From: Gymnogyps californianus
Taxonomy: Eukaryota; Chordata; Aves; Accipitriformes; Cathartidae
Direction of reading: 5' to 3'
DNA length: 64,000 nt
NCBI RefSeq assembly: GCF_018139145.2
Contig: NC_059471.1
Span: 88,434,520-88,498,519 of the forward strand
In this document: positions 12,384 to 25,274 of the stretch, one piece after another
How positions within the stretch are numbered: the first letter of the stretch is position 1
How the letters are laid out: each line of letters opens with the position of its first letter
Notes under the pieces: model-generated
Databases searched by the model: none
What the model was told of the DNA's origin: nothing
Seen by the model: the letters and a program-made list of their open reading frames with translations, nothing else
Position numbers and translations under genes: made by a program

Positions 12384-13674
12384 TTTGCCACCTTTTGTCT
12401 CTGTTGGAGATGACCTCTGCATTCAGTATAAAGTCTCTGCTTTGTTCCAAAATCCTTCAAACCACAATAGCTAATTACTTCCAAACCAAGACCTAATCAG
12501 GGCATTGAAAAATACTAAGAACAAAGTGATGATTGGGACTTAAAGGAAGGCACTAAGCACGTTTGGTATGTGAATCCTGTCTACTTCACCAGAATATGCT
12601 TGGTTGCTTCAGTCATGCATTGACAAAAGGGATTGCACTGTGATTGCACTTAAGAATACAATGTTGTAACAAAAAGATACTATTTGAAATGGCCAATTTT
12701 TATTCCAATATAAGGATTGGCAAGATGTGCAGAATCCCTTTAAATGGTGAATAGTGTCTTGCACAGCAATATGGTATAAGAGAAAAATTCTAATGTAGTT
12801 AAACATACGCTTTGAAAATCCACTCTTTGCTGCGTTTTATATTGCACAGTGTCACCTGTTACAGAAAATCCCTTTGAGCTCTTCAGATCTTATATCTAAT
12901 GAGCTTATAAATGCATAGTTCTAAAAAGGGTTGTGCAGCTTTAAACTGATGCTTTCCCCAAATTCCGAAATCCATTTGTCAAGTGCATACAAAAATTATG
13001 TTGTTATAAGACATTGGGACTTCCACTTCTTGGTATGCACCTTAATGATTTTCTTGACACCCAAACACAGAAATGCATTTCTATACATTTTTCCTTGTTT
13101 TGAGGAAAGATCATAAGTAGTTAGATCATCTCTCCATACAAGAAATTCTGTCAATACAGGGGCAGGGTGGTAATTCAATTTCATGTTTATTGCCTATCAC
13201 GTTGGGGAGGTTGGGGAGCAGAGAGAAATGCTGAAAGGCCAGACAGCCAGTCATACAAATGAATTTGCCTTAAGAGCATTGGTTGCTTGGAACCTGATTA
13301 GTTTCAAATCTGTAAATAGTTTGCAAAGTTATTTATATATTCAATGTCTGACTATAGTCTGGTAATCTGAATTTGTAGTGTATATAAAGATGTTGTACAC
13401 CAGCTTTTGGAAAGTGTCATTGGTCTAAATACATGAAACTGGAAATATTGTAGAAATGGGAGGGACAAAACATAGCCGGTACCTGATTTAAGGGAAAAAA
13501 AAAAATCAAAGAGAAAAAACCCAAGTATTTTCCCCTTAAATTTATTGTAAGGGTTATTGCTGACTATTAGGAAACTGTTCTTCACCAAGTCTTTGCCGAA
13601 TACTGTTTCTGATATTATGGTCTTTCAGAAAAAATTGTGAAATTTAGAAGTTCTGGTGATATCCTAGCCGTGGG

Positions 13675-13680
13675 AATAAA
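13675..13680 (+). terminator. Candidate PDK3 poly(A) signal (proximal)
   Basis: AATAAA about 1.3 kb after the PDK3 stop codon. Use cannot be judged from sequence alone. Confidence 0.35.
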
Positions 13681-13925
13681 TTAGATGAGTTGTAAGTAAC
13701 TCTGATGCACCCTCAGTTTCTCTTAGGTGTTTTGATATTTTTTTGAAAGAAATTGCAGATTTTAGCATGGAAAAATGAAACTTGTTTACTAAAATTGTGG
13801 GGGAACCGTCCCTTTTGCCCTCCCAATATTTATTTTTATAAAGAACTGATCTATTAGGCAAACAGGGAAATAATGAGAAATTCCTAGATATTTTTAAAAA
13901 AATCTTAGTTTGACTTAACGATAGT

Positions 13926-14060
13926 ACTTTGCACTTACACAGCACATTTCATCGAAGGATTACAAAGTGCTTTGAGCAATAAACTTCACATAGCCCCATT
14001 TCTGAAGAGTCGGAGTCCTTACCTTGCAAACCTTTACTCTTACCTGTCGCAGTCAGTTCA
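13926..14060 (+). repeat. Possible MIR-like ancient SINE remnant
   Basis: The series GCACTTACACAGCACATTTC, ATCGAAGGATTACAAAGTGC and CCCCATTTCTGAAGA resembles, in order, the 'ctttcat..aaggatctcaaag..ccccattt' layout of old amniote CORE-type SINEs. It is strongly decayed and the family name is inferred. Confidence 0.35.
13978..13983 (+). terminator. Candidate PDK3 poly(A) signal
   Basis: AATAAA inside the possible SINE remnant. No clear GT-rich element follows within 40 bases. Confidence 0.25.
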
Positions 14061-16749
14061 AGAATTTGTATGCGAGTAGTTCATGCGTTTGCAGGGCTTG
14101 AGGTTCTGTGGGCTTCACTACACTGTACAGATAAGTCACGTTGGAGCGCCAGGTTGTTTTAACGCGCTCTCATACATGTCTCTGCGCAGCGCTGCCGTGC
14201 TGTTCAGAGGTGGAGGTACCGGGACAGCTGCTGAAGGCTGTCCGACTTGTTAGCTGGTAAGCGGTGCCCTTCTGAGCCCCCTCTGCCAGCGGGTAGGAAG
14301 AGGGAGCGTGCTGATGAGGCCGTCCTCTTCAGTTCCCGAACTCGTTTGACCCTGGCTAGGGGATCTTTACGTGGCATGGTGAGGGCGTAATGCGTGTGGC
14401 CTCCAGAGCAATAACTTCCCATGACTGCAGGCACTGCTGCGGAGAAGGCAAATTGATCTCACCCCAGCAGCATAGCTGTACCGCTTGAATAGCAGAGTAA
14501 TAGGTTGACTGAAACACCAGTTGGAATTCACATCTACTAAAATTTAGTCACTTCACTTCTGCCCTCACCTGTAACTTCTTACTGTTTTTAAAATTCATTT
14601 CAAGTTGTGTAGGTTTTCTAGTAATCGCAGAGGAGGGCTTGCTTAAAAATAGAAGTTTGTGATGAAACTAATATTTTCCCAGTTGCGTGTGGTCAGTTTT
14701 TCCCAGAACATTACGTAAAACATTCCAAGGAATAAGAGAGTTTGTGTAAGAAGCTGAGTTTCAGCTTTTGTTAGAAATCGTATTTTGAAGTAGTAAATCC
14801 TGACCTGGTGCTTCTTTTTGGCTGTCCCATTATACATGGAGAGGGAGCAGAAAGAAAAGAAGGGATGCAGGCATACTGAACTTGTTTTCATGAAGTGGAT
14901 GTAAACCATGGAAGCCAGTGAATGAAAGCTGAAGATACCATGGAGGATGTTATGGTACATTAGTCATTTCACTTCTTTATTCACAAAAACAACTGCCTGG
15001 CTTTCAGGACTGAAGTGCTCTAGTACTTGAAACCTGAAGTCCCCTGAAATGGCACCTATTTGGAGGAACCCTGAGCATGTACGAGCAGCTCAAAGCAGGA
15101 AGGTAGAGCACAAGGAATGCATTTTCTTTCCATTTCCCAAGGCCTGTTCGTGGGCGTTACGGTGAATATGAGCGAGAAGCAACTTTTCTCCTCTCCAACC
15201 TTGTCTAGGCAGCCTGTGCTTTAGTGGAGATCCCAGGTACGCCATAAATTGTTCTTCACTCACTGTCCTTGTGCCATGTTTCTACGTAGGGGTATTGGTC
15301 TGAAAACTGTCTTAAGAAACAGCAGCAGCAGACCTTCGATTAGAAGAGAGGTTTTCAATGGGTATGCCTGAAAAATGAGGGTGGATGGGTTTTTAATATG
15401 GCTAGTTTAACTACAGATACTGATCTTTTTTCAGTTACTTCTGCCTTTGATTGGAGCCTGTTATATAACTGTTTGTTTTAATATCTTGGGGCTGTTAATT
15501 CCAAACTTTCTGATGATATAAAAGTATATTTCTTTTTTATGGATTTCAGATGGATGGCCTGCTAATGTTATTGCAACCTGCTTGTCTTGAGTTACAGGAC
15601 ACATAAATAGAAAAAAATGTTTTCAGTGAAAATGCTTCGTATCTGTTGTATTTAGTGATTAACAGAAACAAACTGAGCAAGAGATGTTTGCTCCTCAATT
15701 CTTCCTGAGAATTTACAAACAACTTCTATATGTCATAGTGTAACAAACAGTTTAACTTTTTTGTCCAGTATGCGTTTTTCTGGTGTATGTGTCTTGAACG
15801 TAATCTATTAATCCCCTGCGTAGTTTAATATTAATAGATGCTGAAGTCTCTCCAAATGATATACATATTTGTGCTCCCTGCTTTTCTAGGCTTTGTTCTG
15901 AGGCTAACAAGGGGTCTTTCGGAGTCAGCACTTGATGAGAAATATTCAGAAGATACTGAAATGCTTCTTTTACAACTCAAATGCACAGTCTTGGCCTCTG
16001 CACTTGACTGATGACCTAGGATAGTACTGAGAAAGTCTTTGTCCTGCTGCAGTTTGTGCTACCTCTTGGGCAGTGTTTAAAGCAGGTCCCTTGACACGTG
16101 CTTAAAGAATATGGATATTAATTGTAGTGTTCTTGGAAAACTCAAGCTACTTTTTGGCTATGTAAGCTACACTTGCTGCTCCAACTGGATAACATGCTTT
16201 TCTTTGTCCTCGGTGGCATGTAGAATTTGCTTTGAAACAGCTGTTCACTTTCTCCATAAAGTGAGCAAGAGTGATCTTTCAGTGTAGTGCAATCTCCTGT
16301 TCACCTCCACCCAAACTTAGTATTTAGGGTGAAATCTTGACCCCATTGACCAGGTCATGCTGGGGGGAAGACATTTCCCCTCCCCTTTAATAAGCACTTC
16401 TAGATCCTTGTGTTAGGTGCTGCAAAGTGCAAAGTGGTCTTGATTGATAGAAATAATTTTGTAGAAAACAGCCTAAATGTTTATTGTTAGTATTTATCTC
16501 TTGAGGATAACCATGTCCGATTGTGCGGTGTTCAGTTTCCTTGCATGTTTCCTCAGTTGCCATATAGATGCTGTGGTTTCTAATAGCTCTTCATCTCTTC
16601 TTCCTGACATACTCACCTGCCTGTGAATTAATATATATAAACGTGTTTTTGCAGAACTTTTAAGAGAACATGATGGCACATGACAGAACGATGTATTACT
16701 GAGTTCAAATGTGAGTTTATTCACGAATGAGGAACATAGTTATAAATTG

Positions 16750-16860
16750 TGTAGCGACTTCAGAGCTGAATCTTGCAAATACTTGCACAAGTAAACCGTG
16801 TATGAGAGTAATCCCACTTAAATGAATCTGTTCTCAGGATCAGGACTTGAGCTGTTGACA
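16750..16860. repeat. Possible ancient sauropsid interspersed repeat
   Basis: The sequence around AATCTTGCAAATACTTGCAC, then GAGTAATCCCACTTAAATG and GGATCAGGACTTG, recalls a short old repeat common in reptile genomes with a 'gatcctgcaaa...gtaatcccattgacttcaatggg' layout. It is very decayed and the assignment is tentative. Confidence 0.3.
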
Positions 16861-17673
16861 TTAATTTGAAACAATGAAGATTTGTGTAACTGAAGTGGCT
16901 TTCTAATTAAAAATAAATAAGAAAATTTAAAGTTCACGTGCTTTAATTGCAGTATTATGTTGCCTTAAAAGATCTCAGAAATTGGCATAGAGAACTTGTT
17001 TGCTTCTTAAAGCTAGAGATTTTTTTTTTTGTGTCATATCAGTAGGATTGATGTGTTTGCAATAATTCTGACATTGTCAAACTAGTATTAATTGCTTTAT
17101 TAAAATTTTTCCTTTGAATTGAATACTGTCGAGAGGTGCCAGATCGACAGTCCTTTGAAATTCATACCCCCTGTAGATCCTGTCAGGCAGTGGCAGGGCA
17201 TGTTTCCAGGCGGTGCACTATCAGTGCTCTCAGCTGTTCAGCAAGGACTGTCCCGATGCCAGGGGCCTGCTAGCTGTTCCGCGCTTGCCACCTCTGATGA
17301 ACTGTTAACAGTGTGCTAAACTTGCATTGGGTTTTATGATGTGAGGTTCTGACGTGGGTGGAAATGAAGTCAGTTTGTTCCCGGCATCGGTTATGGGACA
17401 GAACTCTTCCTGGTGAGCTGGCCTGTGTTGCTTGCGCCTGGCGTCCAAGAGGGAAGGAGGTCTCGTGCTGCCTTGCCTCTGAGGTGGCATCATGTGAATC
17501 AACTGAACCTGTAATGGAGGAGTGGGAAGCTAATTTTTCATGAGATTACTTGGTGATGTTTTAAAATTGATTTTGAGGCTTCTGTAACTTGTGTTGGAAT
17601 TGTTTCTAGTCCAATACCCATGTATATAATTTGTGTATACTCTTATTTTCCTTTTTTCTTTCCATTGCTGACA

Positions 17674-17679
17674 AATAAA
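17674..17679 (+). terminator. Candidate distal PDK3 poly(A) signal
   Basis: AATAAA within GCTGACAAATAAAAATATG, preceded by a long T/C-rich stretch. It is the last canonical signal before the sequence changes to intergenic character, and was used here as the provisional gene end. Confidence 0.4.
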
Positions 17680-17927
17680 AATATGTAAAAACTACAGGGT
17701 GACATTTTTAAGGGACTGATTCGGTTTCACACACTGTGGAGGTTAGTTTGTGATTTGGCAGCCCAAGGTCAACTTCACACGTGCCTACAGAGGGACACCC
17801 TCAGAGAGCTGCAGTTGGGAGCTCAGAGTATTTTTAGATAAAAGTGTTTTTCTTGCCTGTTTTGTCACAAAGCAGTTTGAAATCTGCTGTGGAAACATAC
17901 GTTTGAGTGTTGCCATGTCCATCTCCT

Positions 17928-17953
17928 CCCCCCCCCCCCCCCCCCCCCCCCCC
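17928..17953. repeat. Poly(C) tract, 26 bases
   Basis: An uninterrupted C run after ATCTCCT and before GAGATTT, the second long C run on this strand in the PDK3 neighbourhood. Confidence 0.95.
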
Positions 17954-18612
17954 GAGATTTATTGTTAATATCTCAAGCATAATTTATTTTTTGTTAAGTT
18001 GGTTCTAGAACAATATATATAAATGCAATTGCTTCCATATTGTATTACTCTGCATTTTCAGGTACATTTAACCTGATCTGGTTTGTAGATCCAGGTAGAT
18101 TTTCAGACTTTAAAACTTTTTACAGTCTTTCATAAATATGTTTTATTCCTGTCAGATGTGAGTCTTTGTGAAATGCTTATTTTCACAAGAAGCTCTAGTT
18201 TTCATTCTGAAGTTACCTTTCAGTGATTCTTGTGGCACGAAACTTGATTTGTTTTTTAAAAAGATAAAATCACGTGCTAACATAGCTGAACTTCACAGTT
18301 CTTGATTTTGCTGTTATGCCAAGGACCTGATATCAAAATATTTACAAAGACAGCAGTTGTATGGAAAATAAAATTGTACTTGGTTTGAGTGGAAAAATTG
18401 AAATGTAAGAATTTTTTTGCTCATTGTAAATCTGAAGATGTCTCTTTCTACAAAATAATGGAACTGCAAAAGCATTTGTGGGAGACTGGCTTCTTGGAAA
18501 AGTAGTCACTACAGAAGTTACTCTGGGTCCATCACACTTCTGCAAATATTTTTTCTACGTTACTCCTTTCTCTATGCAGATAAGCTCCCTGGTTTCTATC
18601 GGTTCGTAGCTT

Positions 18613-18632
18613 GGGGGTGGGGGTGGGGGGGG
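18613..18632 (+). repeat. G-quadruplex-forming G tract
   Basis: Three G runs of 5, 5 and 8 separated by single T bases (G5-T-G5-T-G8), enough guanine for four G3 stacks. Confidence 0.8.
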
Positions 18633-21600
18633 AAGCGAAGAAGTGTAGGTTGGAATGTGTACCCTAAAGTATTTTGGGATAAAACTTAATTTTCTCTTTT
18701 GTAGTCTGAGAAAATTGGGTTAACCTAGTGACTCTTGGTTTACTCTCTCTTTCTAACTAGTATTCATTGCTCCTTTCTCAGAACATTGAGGTAAGAAAAG
18801 TTCAGGCCTCTTATGTAGAAACTGCTGTTTCTGAATAGCTGCCTAAAATTGAAAGTCTCTGGCAAGAACCCCAAATTCTCCTTTTCTCACTTTCTTAGAG
18901 GAATCCAGAAACGGTTATAGTTTAAGAGCATTAAGTTGAAACAATTATAAATTAAACTTACTCGGTGACTGAGAACTTGGCCATTTGAAAATATGAAGTA
19001 GTATTTTTAAAAATGAGCTTTGTTTCATCATCTCCAAATTCTTGGTTTTGAGGGAACACACAGGTTTATAAGCAGAAAAGGTGTTGGCATTGGCAAAACA
19101 TTAAGAGCTGAATTACAGAGTTTTGGTGCCATCTGTACGCTACGTATGTTTTAAACTTTGCTACAATTCAGCTAGACTATTGTGGTTTCGCTAACAATTT
19201 TGTTATGTAAGTGTATGGGCTTTTTCCTTTGGTTTTATAGCCCTTACTGTTGATCAAGACTTAATAATGTATTGATTTAATAATTCATTGGTTTAATATA
19301 TCAATGCAAGTAGCAGAAGGGAGTATTTAACCCCTTGAATCATCACTGTTACTGTGGTAGCAGCAGCACAGCTTCACAGCACTTCAGACGGCTGGTTTGC
19401 AGAAGTACGGGATTTAGAGGGACCAAATTCAGTGAGGTGCTGAAGGTAGGGATTGAGCTACCTGTTCTGGCAGGGCTGATGCTTCCTCTCAAGTGAATAG
19501 AGATGAAGCCTACGGTTTTAGCCACTTCTAATATTTCTGTGGAGGGTTACGCTTCCTTTACTGTTCAATATTATTAAGGATTGCCTCCAATTCGTCCTTG
19601 CTGCTTGGAGTTCCTGATTTCCTGACATGGAAGCAGCAGAAGCTCCTACAGCGGTTTAGAACCAGAAGTGAGTTATTGAGGATTTCTGAAACTCTGGTAT
19701 CCGCTTGTTCTGGGTACGTCAGCGTGGTTTGTCACCACACATTGGTTTCTTTGAAGCATATGAGCACCTTTTGGGTTTGGTTTTTTTCTGCTACATAAAT
19801 CTCCCTAAAGCTAAAGTTTCCTGGATTGTTCTTGACGTCTGAAATACCTGTTATAAAATAACACCCAAGGCTTCTACTTTGAAATTTCTCCAGCTTTCCA
19901 TAAAGTTTTATATGCGTTCGTAACTTATTCAAGAAAATGAGAAAACAAAGTTTCTTACCAAGCGATTCCAGAGCAGGAAAATGCCTGGAGACCCAGCTTG
20001 CTTGACTCATTAACTTTCTTACGAAGTAATAAATGAGGCTCCAGATGGTCAGAATTTTGCTAGAACTGAGATAATTTTCTTTCAGATGAGGAATTTATTT
20101 TAAAGCTTCAGATGAGAAGAAATCTGTGTGTTGTACTTTCTTGCTGCTTGCCATTTGCCATGATAGGATATTCACAGGAGCTGAGTGGTTAATTAAGTAG
20201 CTCAAAATTGCAAAATCTGTCAGCATGTACCGCATAATATTTGACAGTAGCTGTCTGTAGAATATGAAGCAACTAGTTGCAGCAGCAGTGTAATGAAGAT
20301 TTATGGCTCTAGGACACAGGCTTATGTGAGAGAACAATTTGTAATAAGGGATCAGTTTCTCATTATACAATTCATGCCTTTTTTAGACTGTTGTAGACTC
20401 ATTCAGTACTTAAATTTGTTACTTTCAGTGGAAAGAGAAGTCTTGCAGTAGACAGTTTTTAAATTGTCAGGCATACAAGATATGTCAGGCATGCTTCGTA
20501 GGAAAAATGAAACTTTTTTTTTGTCAGATTAGTTTATATTCATCACGTTTTTACTGTTTTTACTTCCAGCTTTTGTACCGTCTCCTCTAGTAGTAAGAAT
20601 AAAATCAAGTGAGTGTAGTAAATAATGCCTGCTGTATTTTGTCTAAGAGCATCAGCCGTTCAGAAAACTTGTTGCAGCGATCTGAAAACCCTTCTCCATC
20701 TAGTGACCTGGATAATTTTTTATGTCTTGCGCCCAAACTATCCCCCTTTGTGTCTCCCAGTCCAAAGGCAACAGGCATGTCGCTTTGCTTCCGCTGGTGT
20801 GCAACTAGGAGACGTGATTTGAAAGTTGTAAGATGGTTTTCCTTCTTGATCCGCCACTGTGGATTCTTTTCTTGAAATTAATAAATGAGCAGGCGCCTGT
20901 AAATATGCTGATTTAAAAGACTTTTTTCAGAAGAAAGCTTCAGTTCTGCCAGTTTTCAAGGTCACATGTTTACTGTGTTTTGGTATTAGAAAGCTTGCAA
21001 AGGACAGCTTCATTAAAATTTTCTTGTGGTTATGGAAACTGATGCCAGCTTGCACTGTTGTGAGATGTCAGTTGTTAAAATGTAGGAGCAGTCCTAGCAG
21101 ACTTGAGGTGGTCGGTGGTGTGCGTGGCTTCCCCTACGCTTCCGGTGAGCGCCTCCCTTGCCTGTTTTGCTTTGCTCTTCATTCTTATGTTAATAAATCT
21201 CTTCGTAGATGTAAGAATACTTAATATAATCCTTGGGGCTGTGGAGGACCAACACTTCAGGTGTGGTTAGGTTTGCATCCAGGTAAAGGAACCTGGGTTT
21301 TTGTGCGTGCACGTGAGTCATGGCTGTGTGGTAGTTTCTGTGTCTCTCGATGCTGGTCGACTAAAGGTGAAGTTTTACCACCAGGGAAACAATTTTCTTT
21401 CTTTCTTTATTTTCAGATAGGGGTGTCCACTGTCAGTAAATGGGTGTCCGTTGTCAGTACGGTGCAGTATGCTCGAAAACTGGCTGCTACGTTATGCACT
21501 AAGTAAAATGGCCAGGTCCTGTACGTTACAAGGTACAAGTTTACCACCTTTACAAAATATTTTGCAAATAGCTGGCCGGTTGTGATGGATGAAGAGGTTG

Positions 21601-22209
21601 GAGTTATGCTTTGTTCTGGTATATTTAAAAGCATTTTGTCTTGCTGTTACTCTGTGCACTTAATGATGGAGAATGCCGGCTTGCTAAACGTCGTGTTTTA
21701 CAGCAAGAGAACTGAACTTTCTAGATTTTTAATGGCATATGAAAGTATTTTATCAAGGTGCTTGATACACAACTGTCAGTGCTCAAATATATAATTAATC
21801 TCTAATTTTTTTGTTTCTCGATAAACAGTTGAACAGTTGGGTAAAACAAGCAGAAAGATAATCTTGGGCACTTCCCTGTAGATATAATTTCATTCAGTTA
21901 ATGGGTGAAGTAAGTTCTGCGGATGGCACGGTAGTACCACCACTCTTTGCATAATGGCTAACTGCGTTTTAATTAGCTTCTGTGTAGTTTATCTCTGTGT
22001 TCTTAATGACAAATGGACTGAAATTTCCAGAAACTGGAAGTCGCAAGGTGTCAGAATAGAGGTGCTTGACCTCATGGCATTATTTTTTCTTGCATTTCTT
22101 TAAAAAGATACAGACTGTGAGCTTGCTGGTGTTTTCTGACGGTTCTCCATGTTCTCTGTGTGTGTATGATATAAGTGCATGCTGTGGGGTGGTTTGAAGA
22201 AAAGGTACT

Positions 22210-22224
22210 GGGGGGGGGGGGGGG
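22210..22224 (+). repeat. Poly(G) tract, 15 bases
   Basis: Uninterrupted G15 followed by AGAAAAAAATT. Confidence 0.9.
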
Positions 22225-22440
22225 AGAAAAAAATTAAACCACCTAAAATTTGCTATGCTGTTTGGATTAATGTTTAATTTGGAACCAGCTAGTTTGCGGG
22301 GAATCTTCTTAGTTCTTATACAGGATATGCCTTAAACAGTTTTCTATTTGCATGTGAACAATATGAATATTTTAAATGTCCTTTTTGTTCTTTTCTGGAA
22401 TAAATGCACTCATTTGGGAGAGGCCTTTTAGATAACCAAA

Positions 22441-22454
22441 GGGGGGGGGGGGGG
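22441..22454 (+). repeat. Poly(G) tract, 14 bases
   Basis: Uninterrupted G14 about 220 bp from the previous G15 tract. Confidence 0.9.
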
Positions 22455-25274
22455 AACCAACAGACATTTTCTCAAAGGGATAATTTCATATTTTGTTTTG
22501 GCATTTGGCTTTTAATCATGTATTGTAGCAGTGCAAGCTCAGGACACTTAAAAATGAAACTAGTTAACTTTTAAACTGATGATACAAAATATCTTAAGTA
22601 TGGCCAAGTAGCAAAGTAACTGGGTTCCTACTGGTTTTATGCATTAGTTTTGAAATGAAAAAGCTAGAGACTAATATGGCATGTAGTACATTAAAATAAC
22701 ACAACCCTGTTGGTATTCAAAGCTAGTCACTTGTAAAGAGCAGGTTATAATTAATCTACTTTTCCTAAGTGGATGTTGGCTTTGCGGTTCACAGTTACTT
22801 TATTTTACAGAAAACCAGCGTTTGTTTGTAGGGAAATATGATTAGAGAATGATAGAATAGGGTTAGAAAGTACCACAATGTGCTGAAGAGGCCGTAATTT
22901 ATTGTAACAAACCTGTTTCTAGAATTTGAAGTACGTGTGGGACTTGACGTATGCATGCAGACTGGTCAGTGCCGCCAGGTAGGATTTTCCCTTTGAGTGT
23001 TCCTGCCTTCATATGCTTAGGTACGGGAATAATTGTTTTGAGAGAATGGGTAATTTTCTTCTTGATTAGTCCAGCTAAACATTTAAAATATTAATTTATT
23101 GCCAGGTTTTGTAACTGTGAAATCTGTACTTTGCAACCGTATTTTCGCCTCTGTTTGCCATGGTCACTTAAAAACAAAAAAAAGGCCCAAAATCTTCAGA
23201 TTCCTGGATCCCCAGCTTCCCTGTGCCAGCGGTTTTGTTTGCACCCTTTCTGCAAATAGGAGAAGTCAATCACAGGGGTTTAGGGTTTACTGCACTGCTT
23301 GATCCCGTACGACCAAGCTTGCCAGCCAGAGACAGAGGCAGCAGCTGCCGACCCCCACGAGCTGCTTCGAGCCGGGGGGCTCGCTGCTGCGAAGGAGGAG
23401 CGGCTCGGCCTCTGGGCACGGGTACGTAGCCTGAAACAGCTTGGTTCGCGTGCCCTCGCAGACGTGTTTCTGAGCGTGAGCTTTGCCGCCCCAGCAAGCG
23501 CGTCTTCTGTTGATCAGGGAATTTCAGGCTGCTTTAAAAAGGGAGAATCCTGGTTCTTTCCCATGGACTTGTTGAAGTCACAGTTAATGGCAGAGAATCA
23601 GGCAGGGTAGGGGGTTGGGGTGTCCCCCTCTCAGATGCGTGTCTGGGCTCTTCCAGGTATTTACTGCTGTGCTGTGATTATTTAACATACTTTGCTGGGT
23701 CACAAAAAGGAATCCTCCCTGCCTGTGGAGATGAGACTTTTATCCAAAACCTAAATGTAAATGGAAAGCTGAGCTACCAAAATGATGAGAGGAAAATGTT
23801 GTAAGTAGTCAAAATCCTGATGACTCCACGGAGGTCACTTACTTCATGGTCTGTGCTATATATGAAATATTACCAGAGAAATTTGGGATCAAGTCCTGTA
23901 ACCTTTTAATCCTTTTGGGGGACAGTTGTCTTTTCTTAGGGTGAAACTGCCTTTTGAGAAGGGTTAAAGGAGGTGTTACTTTCAAAGGCATAATTTCCTC
24001 CTTAAATTTGTTTTCCCCGTTTGTCTTCAAATTATATTTTGCCATACTCCAGTATATGGAGCAGGCTCTTGCGTTTGTGCGAAAGGCAAAACTGCCTTAC
24101 CTAGCTTATGAACTTGCAGGTCACTGTTTCTCAGGAATTCAAGCCTCTTACTTGAGGAACTGGTTTTAACATGGGAGCCTGCTGCACGCAGCTGGGACAT
24201 CAGGCAGAGTGACTTGTCATAGAAGAGCCTCAGTTGTTGCTGGAGTCTCGGTCCCACGTTCCCCAGTTCGCACGGCGAAGATGCATTTCCAAAGGCTTTC
24301 AGCTATTTTTATTTCGTTCTGCATCTGTCTCCTCTCCCTCAGGCGGAGCTGTGAGGCAGTGGCCTTGATTTCCATTTGGATTAGAAATGCTAATGCTGCC
24401 CTTCCTTGTGCACGCCAGGAAAGGGCCTTCCCTTTGGAAAGAGAAGGGCAGAAAATACCCGTGTGCGCATGCTTGGGGAACACGCATTGTATTTTGAGAG
24501 GAAAAAAAATCTCCCTTCAAAATAAGATCAGAAGAGGAGTTCTTAAGATAGCCTGCTGCCTGAAAGGGTCTCCACGCAAGAGGCAAAGCTCTAGGTCCAT
24601 TTTCTGGTCCATTTTCAGCTCTGTTTTAGGAGGAGGTCAGAGGTCTTCTGCACCGGGCGCAAATGAAGCTGCTGTTTAATTATGTGCTGTCATATAGGAC
24701 TCTCTTTCCCATGATGGTTTATTATTACCCTTTTTTTACAAGGAAATTTGATGCAGTGTCAAACCCTTCCTTCCTGCTGAGCTGAGTTGATAGGCCTGAT
24801 GTTGATTCAGGGGACCTTCTTGTTCCTGAGGGGGTTTGCTGTGCACTGAAACAAGAACCTCCTCTGACCTCAGGCTGGGCCGAACACGGCGTGCGCTCAC
24901 AGGGACGCAGCACTGGGGACCCACCAGACAGCTTCCGTTGGCGGAAGTCATCCTCCTGAGACTTTGGAGTGGAAAAGCAAGGATTGCGGTTGAGGAAGCA
25001 AAGCCCCAAACATTATGTGCCAAGGGGAATTTAAACAGCTTCACCTTGTTTGGCTTTGGGGAAGGAGGTAAAGGATCTGCCACCGATGTTGGACTCCAGC
25101 TGTTTTACAGTCGTCTCGGAGTTACTCTTGCAGCGTATGTCTGTGGCCACTAGCTGAGCAAGGTGTGAAGCCTGTCCTGCCTCCAGGCCAAAACCACCTC
25201 TGCCTTTTCAGGGGGAGAGAAGGTGCAAGTGAACAGTGTAATTTCCAGCGGGATGACTTACAGACGTAAAAGGG

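Larger units (their letters stand above)
1..17700 (+). other. PDK3: PDK3 gene, 3' half (six coding exons plus 3' UTR)
   Basis: Gene-level entry. Pyruvate dehydrogenase kinase isozyme 3 sits in the mitochondrial matrix. It is bound to the lipoyl domains of PDC-E2 and phosphorylates PDC-E1alpha, switching the complex off. Six exons (1088-1165, 3321-3397, 4629-4730, 5343-5453, 11008-11121, 12240-12383) join with compatible phases to give about 208 residues, the C-terminal half of a protein that is about 406 long in mammals. The isoform call rests on the tail: ALSSESFERLPVFNKSAW and EADDWSNPSSEPRDASKY are PDK3-type; PDK1 and PDK2 differ here. The N-terminal four-helix domain and the exon just upstream of 1088 are not in the window. 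The 3' boundary is uncertain and is set at the last good poly(A) signal. Confidence 0.93.
12384..17700 (+). other. PDK3: PDK3 3' UTR and immediate downstream flank
   Basis: Non-coding after the stop codon. Canonical AATAAA signals on this strand lie at 13675-13680, 13978-13983, 16912-16917 and 17674-17679, so the UTR may be 1.3 to 5.3 kb. Two degenerate ancient repeats lie inside (about 13926-14060 and 16750-16860). A GC-richer patch at 14150-14440 has an open frame on the minus strand without family support. Confidence 0.6.
17701..25274. other. Intergenic region between PDK3 and the solo LTR
   Basis: No gene with convincing structure. It holds several G/C homopolymer tracts (17928-17953, 18613-18632, 22210-22224, 22441-22454) and three exon-like open segments with splice signals but no family match (19579-19667, 21417-21507, 23284-23421). 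A very short CR1-like scrap may lie at 22845-22880. Confidence 0.6.

Noticed and set aside
22845..22880. CR1-like 3' end scrap (GATAGAATAGGGTTAGAAAG)
   Set aside because: Too short and too divergent to call; listed only as a possibility in the intergenic entry.
24209..24679. 156-codon + strand open frame
   Set aside because: Overlaps two minus-strand frames of similar length; no motif or splice support.
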